The notes under the pieces: model-generated
What the model was told of the DNA's origin: nothing
Database searches by the model: none
The model's input: only the letters and a program-made list of their open reading frames with translations
In this document: piece after piece, positions 34,945-44,448 of the stretch
Layout: each line of letters opens with the position of its first letter
Position numbering within the stretch: the stretch's first letter is position 1
Program-made: the position numbers and the translations under genes
Source of the DNA: Erythrobacter tepidarius
Lineage (GTDB): Bacteria; Pseudomonadota; Alphaproteobacteria; Sphingomonadales; Sphingomonadaceae
Assembly (NCBI RefSeq): GCF_002155695.1
Contig: NZ_MUYJ01000010.1
Location: 96,027 to 160,026, forward strand
DNA: 64,000 nucleotides
Direction: 5' to 3'

Positions 34945-35023
34945 AGCTGCATGAAAGCGCATCTGTGAAGGTAAGGCGCCCGCGCGATGAGGTGCCGGAA
35001 CGTTCGTCGCTTGAGGTATCTTG

Positions 35024-36262
35024 ATGCTCTACCACGCCTACGAGCTGCAGCGCAGCTGGATGAACAGCGCCAGCGCACTCGCTTCGATCAGCGCCAATGT
35101 GCTGTCCAACCCTGCCAACCCGCTCGCGGCGTTCGGCATGGGCCCGCTCGCCGCCAGTGCGCTCGATGTCTTCGCCCATGCAACCGCGCATTACGGCAAG
35201 CCCGAATTCGGCATCACCAGCGTCGAGATCGATGGCCAGACACACGCGGTGGTGCAGGCGACCGTGATGAAACGCCCCTTCGGCGATCTCGTCCGCTTCC
35301 GCGTCGAAGGCGCCCCGGCGGATCGCCCGCGCCTGCTGATCGTCGCCCCGATGAGCGGGCACTACGCCACCCTGCTGCGCGGCACGGTGGCACGGATGCT
35401 GGAAAGTGCGGAGGTGTTCATCACCGACTGGGCCGATGCCAAGATGGTTCCGCTCAGCGCGGGCAAGTTCGATCTCGACGATTATATCGACTACCTGATC
35501 GACTTTGCCGAGCACGTCCACGGCGAAGCGAACGGCCAGCGCATCCACATGATGGCGGTGTGCCAGCCGAGCGTTCCGGCCTTCGCCGCGACCGCGCTGA
35601 TGAATCTCCACAAATCGCCCGCCACCCCGGCTACCTTGACCATGATGGGCGGCCCTATCGACACCCGCGAATGCCCCACGGTCGTCAACAACATGGCGAT
35701 GCAGCGCCCGATCGAATGGTTTCGCCAGAGCGTGATCGCCACCGTGCCGGACAAATATCCGGGGGCCGGCCGCCGGGTCTATCCGGGCTTCATGCAGCTT
35801 TCGGCATTCATGAGCATGAACCTCTCGAGCCACATGATGAGTCATTACGAGATGTTCAAGCACCTCACCGTCGGCGACGAGGCGAGTGCGCAGGCGACCA
35901 AGGCCTTCTACGACGAATATCGCGCGGTGTGCGACATGACGGCGGAGTTCTATCTCCAGACGGTGGAGGAGGTGTTCCAGAAGCACTCGATCCCCAAGGG
36001 CGAGTTCCGTCACAAGGGCGAGATCGTCGATCTTGCCGCGATCACCGACACCGCGCTGCTGGCGATCGAGGGCGAGCGCGATGACATTTCCGGTCTCGGC
36101 CAGACCCGCGCGGCGCTGAAGCTGACCCCGAATCTCCCGGAGACGATGAAGCGCTACTACATGGCCGAAGGCGCCGGGCATTACGGCATCTTCAATGGCA
36201 GCCGCTGGCGCACCAAGGTTGCGCCGGTGGTCGAGCAATGGATCGCCACCCACCCGGGGTGA
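35024..36262 (+). CDS. phaZ: intracellular polyhydroxyalkanoate depolymerase
   Basis: A 412-residue intracellular PHA depolymerase of the PhaZ1 type, which mobilises the storage polyester in granules. Family start MLYHAYELQRSWMNSASALA, then the alpha/beta hydrolase core; the nucleophile is a Cys in MMAVCQPSVPAFAATAL, replacing the Ser of secreted depolymerases, as in this family. ITDWADAKMVPLSAGKFDLDDYIDYL and the final AEGAGHYGIFNGSRWR (catalytic His) complete it. A GAGG at 35013-35016 is 8 nt upstream of the ATG; a TTG codon directly before is less likely. Confidence 0.93.
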   Translation: MLYHAYELQRSWMNSASALASISANVLSNPANPLAAFGMGPLAASALDVFAHATAHYGKPEFGITSVEIDGQTHAVVQATVMKRPFGDLVRFRVEGAPADRPRLLIVAPMSGHYATLLRGTVARMLESAEVFITDWADAKMVPLSAGKFDLDDYIDYLIDFAEHVHGEANGQRIHMMAVCQPSVPAFAATALMNLHKSPATPATLTMMGGPIDTRECPTVVNNMAMQRPIEWFRQSVIATVPDKYPGAGRRVYPGFMQLSAFMSMNLSSHMMSHYEMFKHLTVGDEASAQATKAFYDEYRAVCDMTAEFYLQTVEEVFQKHSIPKGEFRHKGEIVDLAAITDTALLAIEGERDDISGLGQTRAALKLTPNLPETMKRYYMAEGAGHYGIFNGSRWRTKVAPVVEQWIATHPG

Positions 36263-36428
36263 GACCTGCCGCTACGGCGCGCTTGGGCTGACGTAACGGC
36301 ACCTTCGCGCGCCGGTAAATATGCTGCAGATTTCGCAAGCCGCGCGCCGCAGATTGCCCCTTGCCGCTTGGGCTTTTGTCGTGACAAGAGGCTCGCCAAG
36401 AGACGCGCCAGGTGAGGAGAGCACAGCC

Positions 36429-37625
36429 ATGAACCTCGATTTTACCCCTGAAGAACAGGCATTCCGCGACGAGGTGCGCGCTTTCATCGCCGAAAACCAC
36501 CCGAAGGAGCTTGCCGACTTCGGCATGCGCGAGGACATGACCCGCGAGCAAATGGTCGCGTGGCACAAGATCCTGGGCAAGAAGGGCTGGTCGGTTCCGG
36601 CATGGCCCGTGGAATACGGCGGCACTGGCTGGACCCCGACCCAGCGCTACATCTGGTCGGAAGAAAACGCCCGCGCCAACACCTTCATGCCTTTGCCCTT
36701 CGGCGTGTCGATGGTCGGGCCGGTCATCTACACCTTCGGCTCGGAAGAGCAGAAGGCCAGGCACCTGCCCGGCATCCGCAGCGGCGAGGTGTGGTGGTGC
36801 CAGGGCTATTCCGAGCCGGGCGCGGGTTCGGACCTTGCCAACCTCAAGACCACCGCGGTGCGTGATGGCGATCACTACATCATCAACGGCCAGAAGACCT
36901 GGACGACGCTCGCCCAGCACGCCGACTGGGGCTTTTTCCTGTGCCGCACCGATCCCACCGCCAAGCCGCAAGAAGGCATCAGCTTCATCCTCATCGACAT
37001 GAAGACGCCGGGCGTGGAAGTGAAGCCGATCAAGCTGCTCGATGGCAGCTATGAGGTCAACGAGACCTGGCTGACCGATGTGCGCGTGCCGGTCGAGAAC
37101 CTCGTGGGCGAGGAGAACAAGGGCTGGACCTACGCCAAGTTCCTGCTCGCCCACGAACGCACCGGGATTGCCGGTGTCGCCCGTTCCAAGCGCGGCATCG
37201 AGAAGCTCAGGGCCATCGCCGCCAAGGAGATCGCCAATGGCGAGCCGCTGATCACGGACTTCGATTTCGCCCGCAAGATAAGCCAGCTCGAGATCGATCT
37301 TGCCGCGCTCGAAATCACCGAACTGCGCACCCTGGCGGGCGAGCAGGCGGGCAAGGGGCCGGGTCCGGAAAGCTCGATCCTCAAGATCAAGGGCACCGAA
37401 ATCCAGCAACGCCTGACCGAACTGACGCTGGAGGCGGTCGGCCATTACGGCGCGCCGTATATGGGCGGCGTGTCGAACGACAACGGCGCGAACGCGCACC
37501 CAGTGGGCCCCGACTATGCCACCCACGCCGCAGCGACCTATTTCAACATGCGCAAGACCAGCATTTATGGTGGATCGAACGAGATCCAGCGCAACATCAT
37601 CGCCAAGATGATCCTCGGCCTGTAA
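36429..37625 (+). CDS. acyl-CoA dehydrogenase, large subunit of a pair
   Basis: A 398-residue FadE-type flavoprotein. N-terminus MNLDFTPEEQAFRDEVRAFIAENHP, middle domain WCQGYSEPGAGSDLANLKTTAV and INGQKTWTT, C-terminal ISQLEIDLAALEITELRT... and TSIYGGSNEIQRNIIAKMILGL. The normal catalytic Glu position (YEG) is YGG here, while the FAD-contacting GSNEIQRN is kept, so on its own it may not have the usual base. A GAGGAGAG ribosome-binding site supports the ATG. It is followed 23 nt later by a second dehydrogenase gene, typical of heteromeric enzymes. Confidence 0.92.
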   Translation: MNLDFTPEEQAFRDEVRAFIAENHPKELADFGMREDMTREQMVAWHKILGKKGWSVPAWPVEYGGTGWTPTQRYIWSEENARANTFMPLPFGVSMVGPVIYTFGSEEQKARHLPGIRSGEVWWCQGYSEPGAGSDLANLKTTAVRDGDHYIINGQKTWTTLAQHADWGFFLCRTDPTAKPQEGISFILIDMKTPGVEVKPIKLLDGSYEVNETWLTDVRVPVENLVGEENKGWTYAKFLLAHERTGIAGVARSKRGIEKLRAIAAKEIANGEPLITDFDFARKISQLEIDLAALEITELRTLAGEQAGKGPGPESSILKIKGTEIQQRLTELTLEAVGHYGAPYMGGVSNDNGANAHPVGPDYATHAAATYFNMRKTSIYGGSNEIQRNIIAKMILGL

Positions 37626-37648
37626 ACCGCCGGGACGGGAGAGAACAC

Positions 37649-38779
37649 GTGGACTTCAACTTCACCGAAGAACAGGACATGGTGCGCGATGGCCTCTCGC
37701 GGCTGGTGCGCGAGCAGTATGACTGGGAAACCCGGCGCAAGGCGATCGCGTCACCAGCCGGCTGGCGGCCCGAGATCTGGGCGCAGCTGGCCGAACTGGG
37801 CATCCTCGGGATGCCCTTCAGCGAAGCCGACGGCGGCTTTGGCGGCGGCGCGGTCGACGCGATGGTGATCATGGAGGAGTTCGGCAAGGGCCTGGTGGTC
37901 GAGCCTTTTGTCCCCACCGTGGTTTGCGCCGGCGGCTTCCTCAAGCACGCCGGCACCGCCGCGCAGAAGGAGGAACATATCGGCGCGATCGTTTCGGGCA
38001 GCGCGGTCTTCGCTTTCGCCTATGCCGAGCCTAAGGGCCGGTTCGACTATGCCGATCTTGAAACCACCGCGAAGAAGGACGGGGCAGGCTATGTCATCAA
38101 TGGCCACAAGGCAGTCGTCATCGGCGCGCCCTGGGCCGGCCACCTCATCGTCACCGCCCGCACCGGCGGCGCGCGGCGGGATCGCGGCGGCGTGTCGGTG
38201 TTCGTTCTTGCCAAGGACACGCCCGGCGTCACCACCCGTGACTATGTGACGGTCGATGGCCGCCGTGCTTCGGAAGTCTATTTCGAGAACGTCGCGGTCG
38301 GCGCGGACGCGCTGATCGGGGCGGAAGGCGAAGGCCTGGCGCTGATCGAGTTGGTCACCGACGAGGCTATTGCCGCGCTGTGCGCCGAGGCCTGCGGGGC
38401 GATGAAGGTCGCCCACGCGATGACGGTGGAATACAGCCGTCAGCGCAAGCAGTTCGGCGTGCCGATCGGCAGCTTCCAGGTGATCCAGCATCGCTTGGTC
38501 GACATGTATACTGCCTACGAAACCGCGGTTTCGCTGACTTACCTTGCGACCTTGCGGCTCGGCGCCGACGAGCGCGAGCGCAAGCGCGCGGTCTCGGCGG
38601 CCAAGGTCGGCGTCGGCCAGTCGGCGCGGCTGATCGGTCAGGAGGCGGTGCAGATCCACGGCGGCAACGGTGTCACCGACGAATATGCCGTCGGCCATTA
38701 CTTCAAGCGCCTGACGATCTTCGATTCGGAATTCGGCAACGTCGATCACCACCTCAAGCGCCACGTCGCGCTGGCATAG
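37649..38779 (+). CDS. acyl-CoA dehydrogenase, small subunit of a pair
   Basis: A 376-residue partner of the preceding dehydrogenase: MDFNFTEEQDMVRDGLSRLVREQYDWE, LGILGMPFSEADGGFGGGAVDAM, then a divergent middle domain (FAYAEPKGRFDYADLETTAKK) and QFGVPIGSFQVIQHRLVDMYTAYE. The end of the chain reads IFDSEFGNVDHHLKRHV, again without the usual YEG catalytic Glu. GTG start with GGGAGAG upstream. Such two-subunit enzymes in actinobacteria act on steroid or branched substrates; a similar role is possible here but not shown. Confidence 0.9.
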   Translation: MDFNFTEEQDMVRDGLSRLVREQYDWETRRKAIASPAGWRPEIWAQLAELGILGMPFSEADGGFGGGAVDAMVIMEEFGKGLVVEPFVPTVVCAGGFLKHAGTAAQKEEHIGAIVSGSAVFAFAYAEPKGRFDYADLETTAKKDGAGYVINGHKAVVIGAPWAGHLIVTARTGGARRDRGGVSVFVLAKDTPGVTTRDYVTVDGRRASEVYFENVAVGADALIGAEGEGLALIELVTDEAIAALCAEACGAMKVAHAMTVEYSRQRKQFGVPIGSFQVIQHRLVDMYTAYETAVSLTYLATLRLGADERERKRAVSAAKVGVGQSARLIGQEAVQIHGGNGVTDEYAVGHYFKRLTIFDSEFGNVDHHLKRHVALA

Positions 38780-38799
38780 CCGGACTTGGGGGCGGGAGC

Positions 38800-39681
38800 A
38801 TGTCGTTCCAGCACGCCGCGCGCAGTCTGGTGGTGGTCCTGGTGGCGAGCGCCCTTGGGCTTGCCTTCGCCTGGTTCGCCGGCAGCGGCTCGGTGCCGCT
38901 GGCGGGCCTGCCGGCGGTGTTCGCCTGTGCCTTGATCGCCTTCGGGGTCAACTGGCTTGCCTTCATTCCGGCGGCTGCCTTCCAGTCGGACCGCTTCTAT
39001 GACACTACCGGGGCGATCACCTATCTTTCGGTGATCTTGGCGGCCTGCGCCGCAGCCCCTTCGCTCGATGCCCGTTCGCTCGCGGTCGCCGCGATGGTGG
39101 GTGTCTGGACCATTCGCCTCGGCGCCTTCCTGTTCTTGCGCATCCACGCGGCCGGTGGCAGCGATGTGCGGTTCGAGAAGATCAAGGTCAACCCGCCGCG
39201 CTTTCTGGTGGCGTGGACCTTGCAGGCCTGCTGGGTGATCTTCACCGCATCGGCGGCGCTGGTGATCATCACCGCGCCCGAACCACGGCCGCTCGATGTT
39301 TTCTTTTGGGCGGGCACGGCCCTGTGGGTGATCGGCTTTGCTTTCGAGGTGATCGCCGATGATCAGAAGCGCCGGTTCAAGGCCGATCCGGCCAATCACG
39401 GCAGGTTCATCACCACCGGCCTGTGGGCGTGGTCGCAGCATCCCAACTATTTCGGCGAGATTACGCTGTGGGCCGGCATTCTGGTGATCGCCCTGCCGCA
39501 GCTCGCGGGGCTGAACTGGCTGGTGCTGTTCTCGCCGGTCTTCGTCGCGCTGCTGCTGACCAAGGTGAGCGGCATCAATCTGCTCGATGCCATCGCGAAG
39601 AAGCGCTGGGGCGATGATCCGGCGTGGCAGGCCTATGTCGCCCGCACCCCGGTGCTCTTCCCCCGCCCGCCGCGCGCCTAG
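38800..39681 (+). CDS. DUF1295 membrane protein (steroid 5-alpha-reductase-like)
   Basis: A 293-residue polytopic membrane protein with seven or eight helices. The C-terminal signature, PANHGRFITTGLWAWSQHPNYFGEITLWAGI, is the NADPH- and isoprenylcysteine-methyltransferase/steroid-reductase-like motif of DUF1295. The N-terminal FDR-like region FYDTTGAITYLSVIL is also conserved. The substrate is unknown; lipid or sterol-like double bonds are plausible. A GGGGG element 8 nt upstream and immediate proximity to the FadE pair (20 nt) suggest cotranscription. The stop overlaps that of the convergent desaturase-like gene by 4 nt. Confidence 0.87.
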   Translation: MSFQHAARSLVVVLVASALGLAFAWFAGSGSVPLAGLPAVFACALIAFGVNWLAFIPAAAFQSDRFYDTTGAITYLSVILAACAAAPSLDARSLAVAAMVGVWTIRLGAFLFLRIHAAGGSDVRFEKIKVNPPRFLVAWTLQACWVIFTASAALVIITAPEPRPLDVFFWAGTALWVIGFAFEVIADDQKRRFKADPANHGRFITTGLWAWSQHPNYFGEITLWAGILVIALPQLAGLNWLVLFSPVFVALLLTKVSGINLLDAIAKKRWGDDPAWQAYVARTPVLFPRPPRA

Positions 39682-40541
39682 CTTTCCAGCCGCTTCGCGC
39701 GTTCAAACAGCGGCATGAACGGGAACAGCCACTGTTCCCTGATCGACAGCCGCCTGCGCTCGTCCTGGCCCACCACCGCGCTTTCGCCTTCCTTGTAGGT
39801 GCCGAACACGCGATCCCAGAAGATCACCGCGTTGCCATAGTTGCAGCGCGTGTCCTCATAGCTGAGCGCGGTATGGTGCAGGCTGTGGTTGCGGATGGTG
39901 GTGAGGAAGAAGCCATACCAGATGGGGGGATCGGCCCTGACGTTGGCATGGGCATAGGTGGTGATCACGAGGCCCGCGGTGATCGCGGCGAACAGCGCGT
40001 TCCTATCGACATCGAGCAGGGAAATCACCCCGATGCTGATCAGGAACAGCTCGATCGGATTGCCGATGAAGCCCTTCATCGCGTTCAATTGCGTCACGTG
40101 ATGATGCGGCGCGTGGATCAGCCACAGCGGATACCAGTTATGCATCGCGCGGTGCATCCAGTACTGGCCGAATTCGAAGGTGAACAGCACCACCAGCACC
40201 TGCACCAGGAAGGGGCTGGCTTCGAGCCACGGCGTGGCGATGCCCCAGGCCTGCTTCAATTCGCCCAGCGGGCCGTCGATCAGCGTCTCGGTGAGGAAGC
40301 CGATCACGCCGTAACCGAAGGCGACGTAGAACACGTCGGTGGCAAGCTCGCGCCGGTTGATGCGCCAGTCCTCGTGGCGTTCGCATAGCAGCTCGAGCAG
40401 CTGCACGAAGGCAATCACCACAAGCCCGACGATCATGAGGGTCCACGGCGCTTCGATCCACGCCTGCGGCGCGAGGCCCCAGAAGGCGATCACCGCAGCC
40501 AGCGTGGCGGGGGGCAGCAGGTTGACGAGCGATTGTTTCAC
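39678..40541 (-). CDS. sterol desaturase / fatty acid hydroxylase family protein
   Basis: A 287-residue membrane di-iron enzyme. Histidine clusters are HRAMH, HAPHHH and HSLHH in the canonical order (about residues 130-225), with transmembrane helices before and after. The GTG start at 40541 has AAGGAA 8 nt upstream; the longer in-frame ATG at 40607 lacks one and adds residues with no similarity to the family. The family hydroxylates or desaturates sterols, fatty acids or carotenoids; in sphingomonads it is often linked to carotenoid or hopanoid lipids, but the substrate here is unknown. Confidence 0.88.
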   Translation of the reverse strand: MKQSLVNLLPPATLAAVIAFWGLAPQAWIEAPWTLMIVGLVVIAFVQLLELLCERHEDWRINRRELATDVFYVAFGYGVIGFLTETLIDGPLGELKQAWGIATPWLEASPFLVQVLVVLFTFEFGQYWMHRAMHNWYPLWLIHAPHHHVTQLNAMKGFIGNPIELFLISIGVISLLDVDRNALFAAITAGLVITTYAHANVRADPPIWYGFFLTTIRNHSLHHTALSYEDTRCNYGNAVIFWDRVFGTYKEGESAVVGQDERRRLSIREQWLFPFMPLFERAKRLES

Positions 40542-40900
40542 CGGATGTTCCTTCGCAAATGGCGCGGCCGGTTTTAGAAGTGCGATCGGCAAGCCAGAAT
40601 ACGCCATCTTGCGCAGTCCGCAGAAAGCGGTGCGCCTCGTTCAGCTTCCCGCCTGTAGGAGACACAGGAGATACTGTCCTGAAGCGAAAAACGCAAACCC
40701 GCCTCAGCACCGCCCGACGGGCTGGTTTTCACCGGACGAGCGCGCGGATCGCTCATGCCCGCACCCTGCCGCGACACGGCAAGGTAGGAAAGCGGCCTTG
40801 CGGCACATGAAAACGGCGCGGGAGGAAGCCCCCCGCGCCGTCTGATCTGGTTACCCGCCCCGGCCTCAAGTAGCGTCAGCGGTAGGCCGCAAAAGACTCA
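40542..40900. other. 359-nt intergenic region
   Basis: Between the divergent desaturase-like gene and the 3' end of the thiolase gene. No plausible coding frame. It contains the terminator at 40809-40841 for the minus-strand thiolase and a small CAGGA/TCCTG inverted repeat near 40660-40676. I see no other signal. Confidence 0.6.
40809..40841 (-). terminator. intrinsic terminator after the thiolase gene
   Basis: A perfect 10-bp inverted repeat, ACGGCGCGGG (40813-40822) with CCCGCGCCGT (40832-40841) and a 9-nt loop. Read on the minus strand it is followed by TTTTC, so it ends leftward transcripts, 60 nt beyond the stop of the thiolase gene. The T-run is short, so termination may be moderate. 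Confidence 0.75.
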
Positions 40901-42082
40901 TCAGAACACCTCGAACAGCCCCGCCGCGCCCATGCCGCCACCCACGCACATGGTGACGACGACATATTTCGCCCCGCGGCGCTTGCCTTCGATCAGCGCG
41001 TGGCCGGTGCAGCGCGCGCCGGTCATGCCGTAGGGGTGGCCGATCGAGATCGAGCCGCCGTTGACGTTGAGGATGTCGTTGGGAATGCCGAGTTTGTCGC
41101 GGCAATAAAGCACCTGCACCGCGAAGGCCTCGTTCAGCTCCCACAGCCCGATGTCGTCCATCTTGAGGCCGGTGGCCTTCAGCAGCTTGGGGATCGCGAA
41201 GACCGGGCCGATGCCCATTTCGTCAGGCTCGGTGCCAGCGACTGCCATGCCGACATAGCGGCCGAGCGGCTGAAGCCCGCGCCGTTCGGCGATCTTCGCT
41301 TCCATCAGCACCGCGGCCGAGGAACCGTCCGACAGCTGCGAGGCATTGCCGGCGGTGATGTTCATGCCCGGGCCCATCACCGGCTGGAGCGCCTGCAGGC
41401 CCTCCAGCGTGGTTTCGGGGCGGTTGCCTTCGTCCTTGGTGAGGGTCACCTCGACTTCGCTGACTTCGCCGGTTGCCTTGTCCTTGACCTGCATGGTGGC
41501 GGTGACGGGCACGATCTCGTCGTCGAACTTGCCGGCGGCCTGAGCGGCGGCGGTGCGCATCTGCGACTGGTAGGCGTATTCGTCCTGCGCCTCGCGGCTG
41601 ATATTGTAGCGCTTGGCGACGGTCTCCGCCGTGGCCAGCATCGGCATGTAGATATCCTTGTGCATCGCGATCAGCGAGCGATCGGGCGCGACGCGCATTT
41701 CCGGCGTCTGCACCATCGAGATCGAATCCTGACCGCCGCCGACGACGATATCCATGTTGTCGACGATGATCTGCTTGGCCGCGGTGGCGATCGCCATCAG
41801 GCCCGAAGAGCACTGGCGGTCGATGGTCTGGGCCGAAACGCTCACCGGGCAGCCCGCGCGCAGCGCGACCTGCCGGCCGATATTGCCTGCCTGGGTGCCT
41901 TGGGTCAGCACCGCGCCCCACACCACGTCGTCGATCTCGCCGGCTTCGATGCCGGCGCGTTCGATCGCCGGAGCAAGACTCAGCGCGCCGAGCGTGGCGC
42001 CGGGGGTGGCGTTGAAGGCGCCCTTGTAAGCGCGCCCGATCGGCGTGCGGGCGGTGGAGACGATAACGGCGTCACGTGCCAT
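40901..42082 (-). CDS. acetyl-CoA C-acyltransferase (beta-oxidation thiolase)
   Basis: A 393-residue FadA-like thiolase: [21 protein letters not shown] at the N-terminus, acylated Cys91 in [61 protein letters not shown] (His and second active site region) and the final [15 protein letters not shown] (Cys). AAGGA is 9 nt upstream of the ATG. It shares the acylation motif with the thiolase at 25335 but is a separate clade. It is transcribed after the MaoC-type hydratase, 72 nt upstream. Confidence 0.94.
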   Translation of the reverse strand: MARDAVIVSTARTPIGRAYKGAFNATPGATLGALSLAPAIERAGIEAGEIDDVVWGAVLTQGTQAGNIGRQVALRAGCPVSVSAQTIDRQCSSGLMAIATAAKQIIVDNMDIVVGGGQDSISMVQTPEMRVAPDRSLIAMHKDIYMPMLATAETVAKRYNISREAQDEYAYQSQMRTAAAQAAGKFDDEIVPVTATMQVKDKATGEVSEVEVTLTKDEGNRPETTLEGLQALQPVMGPGMNITAGNASQLSDGSSAAVLMEAKIAERRGLQPLGRYVGMAVAGTEPDEMGIGPVFAIPKLLKATGLKMDDIGLWELNEAFAVQVLYCRDKLGIPNDILNVNGGSISIGHPYGMTGARCTGHALIEGKRRGAKYVVVTMCVGGGMGAAGLFEVF

Positions 42083-42154
42083 GTTGGGGTATCCTTGATT
42101 CGATGCTTGCCTTGCCGGTGCAGCGCCGATGCGGCGCGGGCGAGAGCTATGGTG

Positions 42155-42604
42155 TCAGACGAAGAACAGCGTCATCCATTCGCAGATCAGGGCGGGCTTG
42201 TCCTCGCCCTCGATCTCGATCGTGATTTCGACGGTCTGTTGCCACTGGCCGGGGCGCTTTTCGACCATTTCGAGCAGCTTCCAATGGCCGCGGATGCGCT
42301 TGCCCGAGCGGACAGGGGCGATGAAGCGGGTCTTGTTCCCGCCATAGTTGACGGCCATCTTGATCCCGTCGAGGCGCGGCATGTCGCTGTTCGCGCTGAG
42401 GTAGGGGATCATCGACAGCGTCAGGAAGCCGTGGGCGATGGTCCCGCCGAACGGGGTCATCTTGGCCATCTCTGGGTTGACGTGGATGAACTGGTGGTCA
42501 CCGGTCGCATCGGCGAACTGGTTGATGCGCTCCTGGCTCATCTCGACCCATTCGCTGGTGGCGAAATGCTCGCCGACCTTGGCGGCGATCTCTTGCGGAC
42601 TCAT
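42155..42604 (-). CDS. MaoC-family (R)-specific enoyl-CoA hydratase
   Basis: A 149-residue single hotdog hydratase. The catalytic DATGDHQFIHVNPEMAKMTPFGGTIAHGFLTLSMIPYL region contains the Asp and His of the (R)-hydratase motif. Such enzymes (PhaJ-like or broader MaoC) make (R)-3-hydroxyacyl-CoA, which can feed PHA synthesis or side-chain oxidation. GAGGAGGAG is 5-13 nt upstream. It is in the same direction as the downstream thiolase, so the two probably form an operon. Confidence 0.92.
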   Translation of the reverse strand: MSPQEIAAKVGEHFATSEWVEMSQERINQFADATGDHQFIHVNPEMAKMTPFGGTIAHGFLTLSMIPYLSANSDMPRLDGIKMAVNYGGNKTRFIAPVRSGKRIRGHWKLLEMVEKRPGQWQQTVEITIEIEGEDKPALICEWMTLFFV

Positions 42605-42704
42605 GCGGCTCCTCCTCGTGCTGCGACGGCGAGATCCCGTGCCCGCCGCGCGCTTTGTGCGCTGGCGTCATGGCGCAACAACAGGGCCAGTGCAACACGC
42701 TCGG

Positions 42705-44087
42705 CTATGCCGCTACGGCACCGCGGAGCTTGTCGTCGACAGCCGCGCGCCGCGCCGCGCTGCGCCGGTGCAGCGCGCGGGCCGAATCGATCCGTGCACA
42801 ATAGGTGGCCAGCCCGGTTTGCAGCCCCACCAGCATCAGCATCACCGGCTGGTAGCCGATCCCCTGGAAGGTCGCACCCACGAGATAGACCAGCGCGCCC
42901 ATCTGCAGGGCTGCGGCAAAGGGCGCGATCCACGCCTCTGCCTCGGCCTCGACCCCCTTCCAGCGGCGATAGATGCGCTCCATCTGGATGAGGCCGAGTC
43001 CGTGCAGCACCAGCCAGATCGCCAGCCCCGGCCAGCCCTGTTCGCCCAGCAGCTCGAAGAAGGCGGAATGGAAGGCGCGGCCCCTGTCCTCGACCGGCTG
43101 GTAAGTGACCGTGGTGGTGTTTCCCGCGACCTGCTTGACCGGCATCACATAGGTGAAGCGGTTCGAGCGATAGGCGTCGAACCCGCCGCCGAAGGGCTTT
43201 GCGGCAACGTAATCGAGCGTCCATTTCCACACCGCCACGCGGGTCGAAGCGCTTTCGTCGCCCCCCGGTTCGGCCAGGGTTGCCATGCGCTCGTAATAGG
43301 ACTGCGGCAGAAACGGCAGCGCCGACAGCCCCAGCACGCCCGCCCCGGCGAGGAACAGCAGGCGCCTTCTGGTATAGCGCAGCAGCAGGATGCCGAGCGC
43401 AGCGATGCACAACAGCCCGGTGCGCGCCTCGGTGCCGATAGGCACCAGCAGGCAGGCGAAGGTGAGCGCGATGGCGAAACCCGTCACCAGCCAGTGCGGG
43501 CGGAATACCGTGCCGTGGCGGGTGAACCACCAGATCAGCGGGATCAGCCCGATCGCCACCGTCGCGAGGGTCGAGCTTTCATAGATCCCGCTGTTGTCGT
43601 TCACGAAGAATTTGAGGTTCTGGTAGCCGCCGCCGCCGAAGATCGTCTTCATTCCCGTTCCGATCACAATGGTGGCGATGGTCAGCACCAGCATCAGCGC
43701 CAGCGCCTCGATCCGGACGCGGGTGGTGAGGGTGAAGGGCAGGAAGATCGCGAACAGCAGCGCCTTCCACACCCAATCCCATTTGGTCGCGGCATCGAGC
43801 GGGAAATCGGCGCGGCCGGTGGTCCACCAGCAATAGAGCAGCAGCGCCAGCATCAGCCCCTGCCGGACCGAGAATCGAACGCCCTCCTTGCGATCGAGCA
43901 CCAGCCAACCGCCGAAGGCTGCGGCAAAGGCGATCAGCGAAACCGGCAGGCTGGTGATGAGCGAATAGCCGATCCGCTGCGGCGCGAGGATGTCGATATA
44001 GACATAGAGCAGCACCCATAGGAACGGCCGCTTCAATCCCAGCAGCAGGATATAGCCGATGAAGGCGAGGAAGGCGAGATCGCGCAT
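42705..44087 (-). CDS. probable O-glycosylation ligase, exosortase A-associated
   Basis: A 460-residue multi-pass membrane protein of the Wzy/O-antigen ligase superfamily, with about ten helices and a long periplasmic loop near residues 260-330 (SYYERMATLAEPGGDESASTR..., then a C-terminal helix group). The start MRDLAFLAFIGYILLLGLKRPF matches the exosortase A-associated ligase family (TIGR03097-type), found beside exopolysaccharide genes. The ATG at 44087 is used because it matches that family start; an upstream extension is Arg/Gly-rich and not family-like. It likely joins glycans to a lipid or protein acceptor. Exosortase itself is not in the window. Confidence 0.87.
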   Translation of the reverse strand: MRDLAFLAFIGYILLLGLKRPFLWVLLYVYIDILAPQRIGYSLITSLPVSLIAFAAAFGGWLVLDRKEGVRFSVRQGLMLALLLYCWWTTGRADFPLDAATKWDWVWKALLFAIFLPFTLTTRVRIEALALMLVLTIATIVIGTGMKTIFGGGGYQNLKFFVNDNSGIYESSTLATVAIGLIPLIWWFTRHGTVFRPHWLVTGFAIALTFACLLVPIGTEARTGLLCIAALGILLLRYTRRRLLFLAGAGVLGLSALPFLPQSYYERMATLAEPGGDESASTRVAVWKWTLDYVAAKPFGGGFDAYRSNRFTYVMPVKQVAGNTTTVTYQPVEDRGRAFHSAFFELLGEQGWPGLAIWLVLHGLGLIQMERIYRRWKGVEAEAEAWIAPFAAALQMGALVYLVGATFQGIGYQPVMLMLVGLQTGLATYCARIDSARALHRRSAARRAAVDDKLRGAVAA

Positions 44088-44097
44088 CTTCGTCGCG

Positions 44098-44358
44098 CTA
44101 CCGCGTCGGCCTGCGGCTGGCCCGCCTGTCCGCGCCGAGAACGCCAGGACTGACACCTGCCCCGCGTTCCGCCGCCTTCGCACGTGCGCGCCGTGCGGCG
44201 TTGCGCCCGGAAGTGCTGGCCGCCATGCGGTTGTCGGCGATGTCCTTCTTGAGTTGCCCGATCAGCGGATCGGCATCGAGATCGGCGCGCAGCACCAGAC
44301 GCAGCAGCGCGATGGCCATCAGGCCATGGCCAAGCGCGAGCGCGAAATAGTCGATCAT
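44098..44358 (-). CDS. small hypothetical protein in exosortase-associated locus
   Basis: An 86-residue protein: an N-terminal hydrophobic helix (MIDYFALALGHGLMAIALLRLVLRA), an acidic turn (DLDADPLI), then a basic, low-complexity tail rich in Arg and Ala (about residues 50-86). It ends 10 nt before the ligase start and is in the same direction, so it forms part of its operon. No recognised family. The hydrophobic N-terminus and tight linkage support coding; function unknown. Confidence 0.6.
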   Translation of the reverse strand: MIDYFALALGHGLMAIALLRLVLRADLDADPLIGQLKKDIADNRMAASTSGRNAARRARAKAAERGAGVSPGVLGADRRASRRPTR

Positions 44359-44448
44359 CCCATGCGCCTCCGGGGGTGGACGGTCAGGCAGCTTTACGCC
44401 TGTCGAGTTGACGCGGCGTTAAGCACACCCGCGCTAGGGCTTAGGGCC

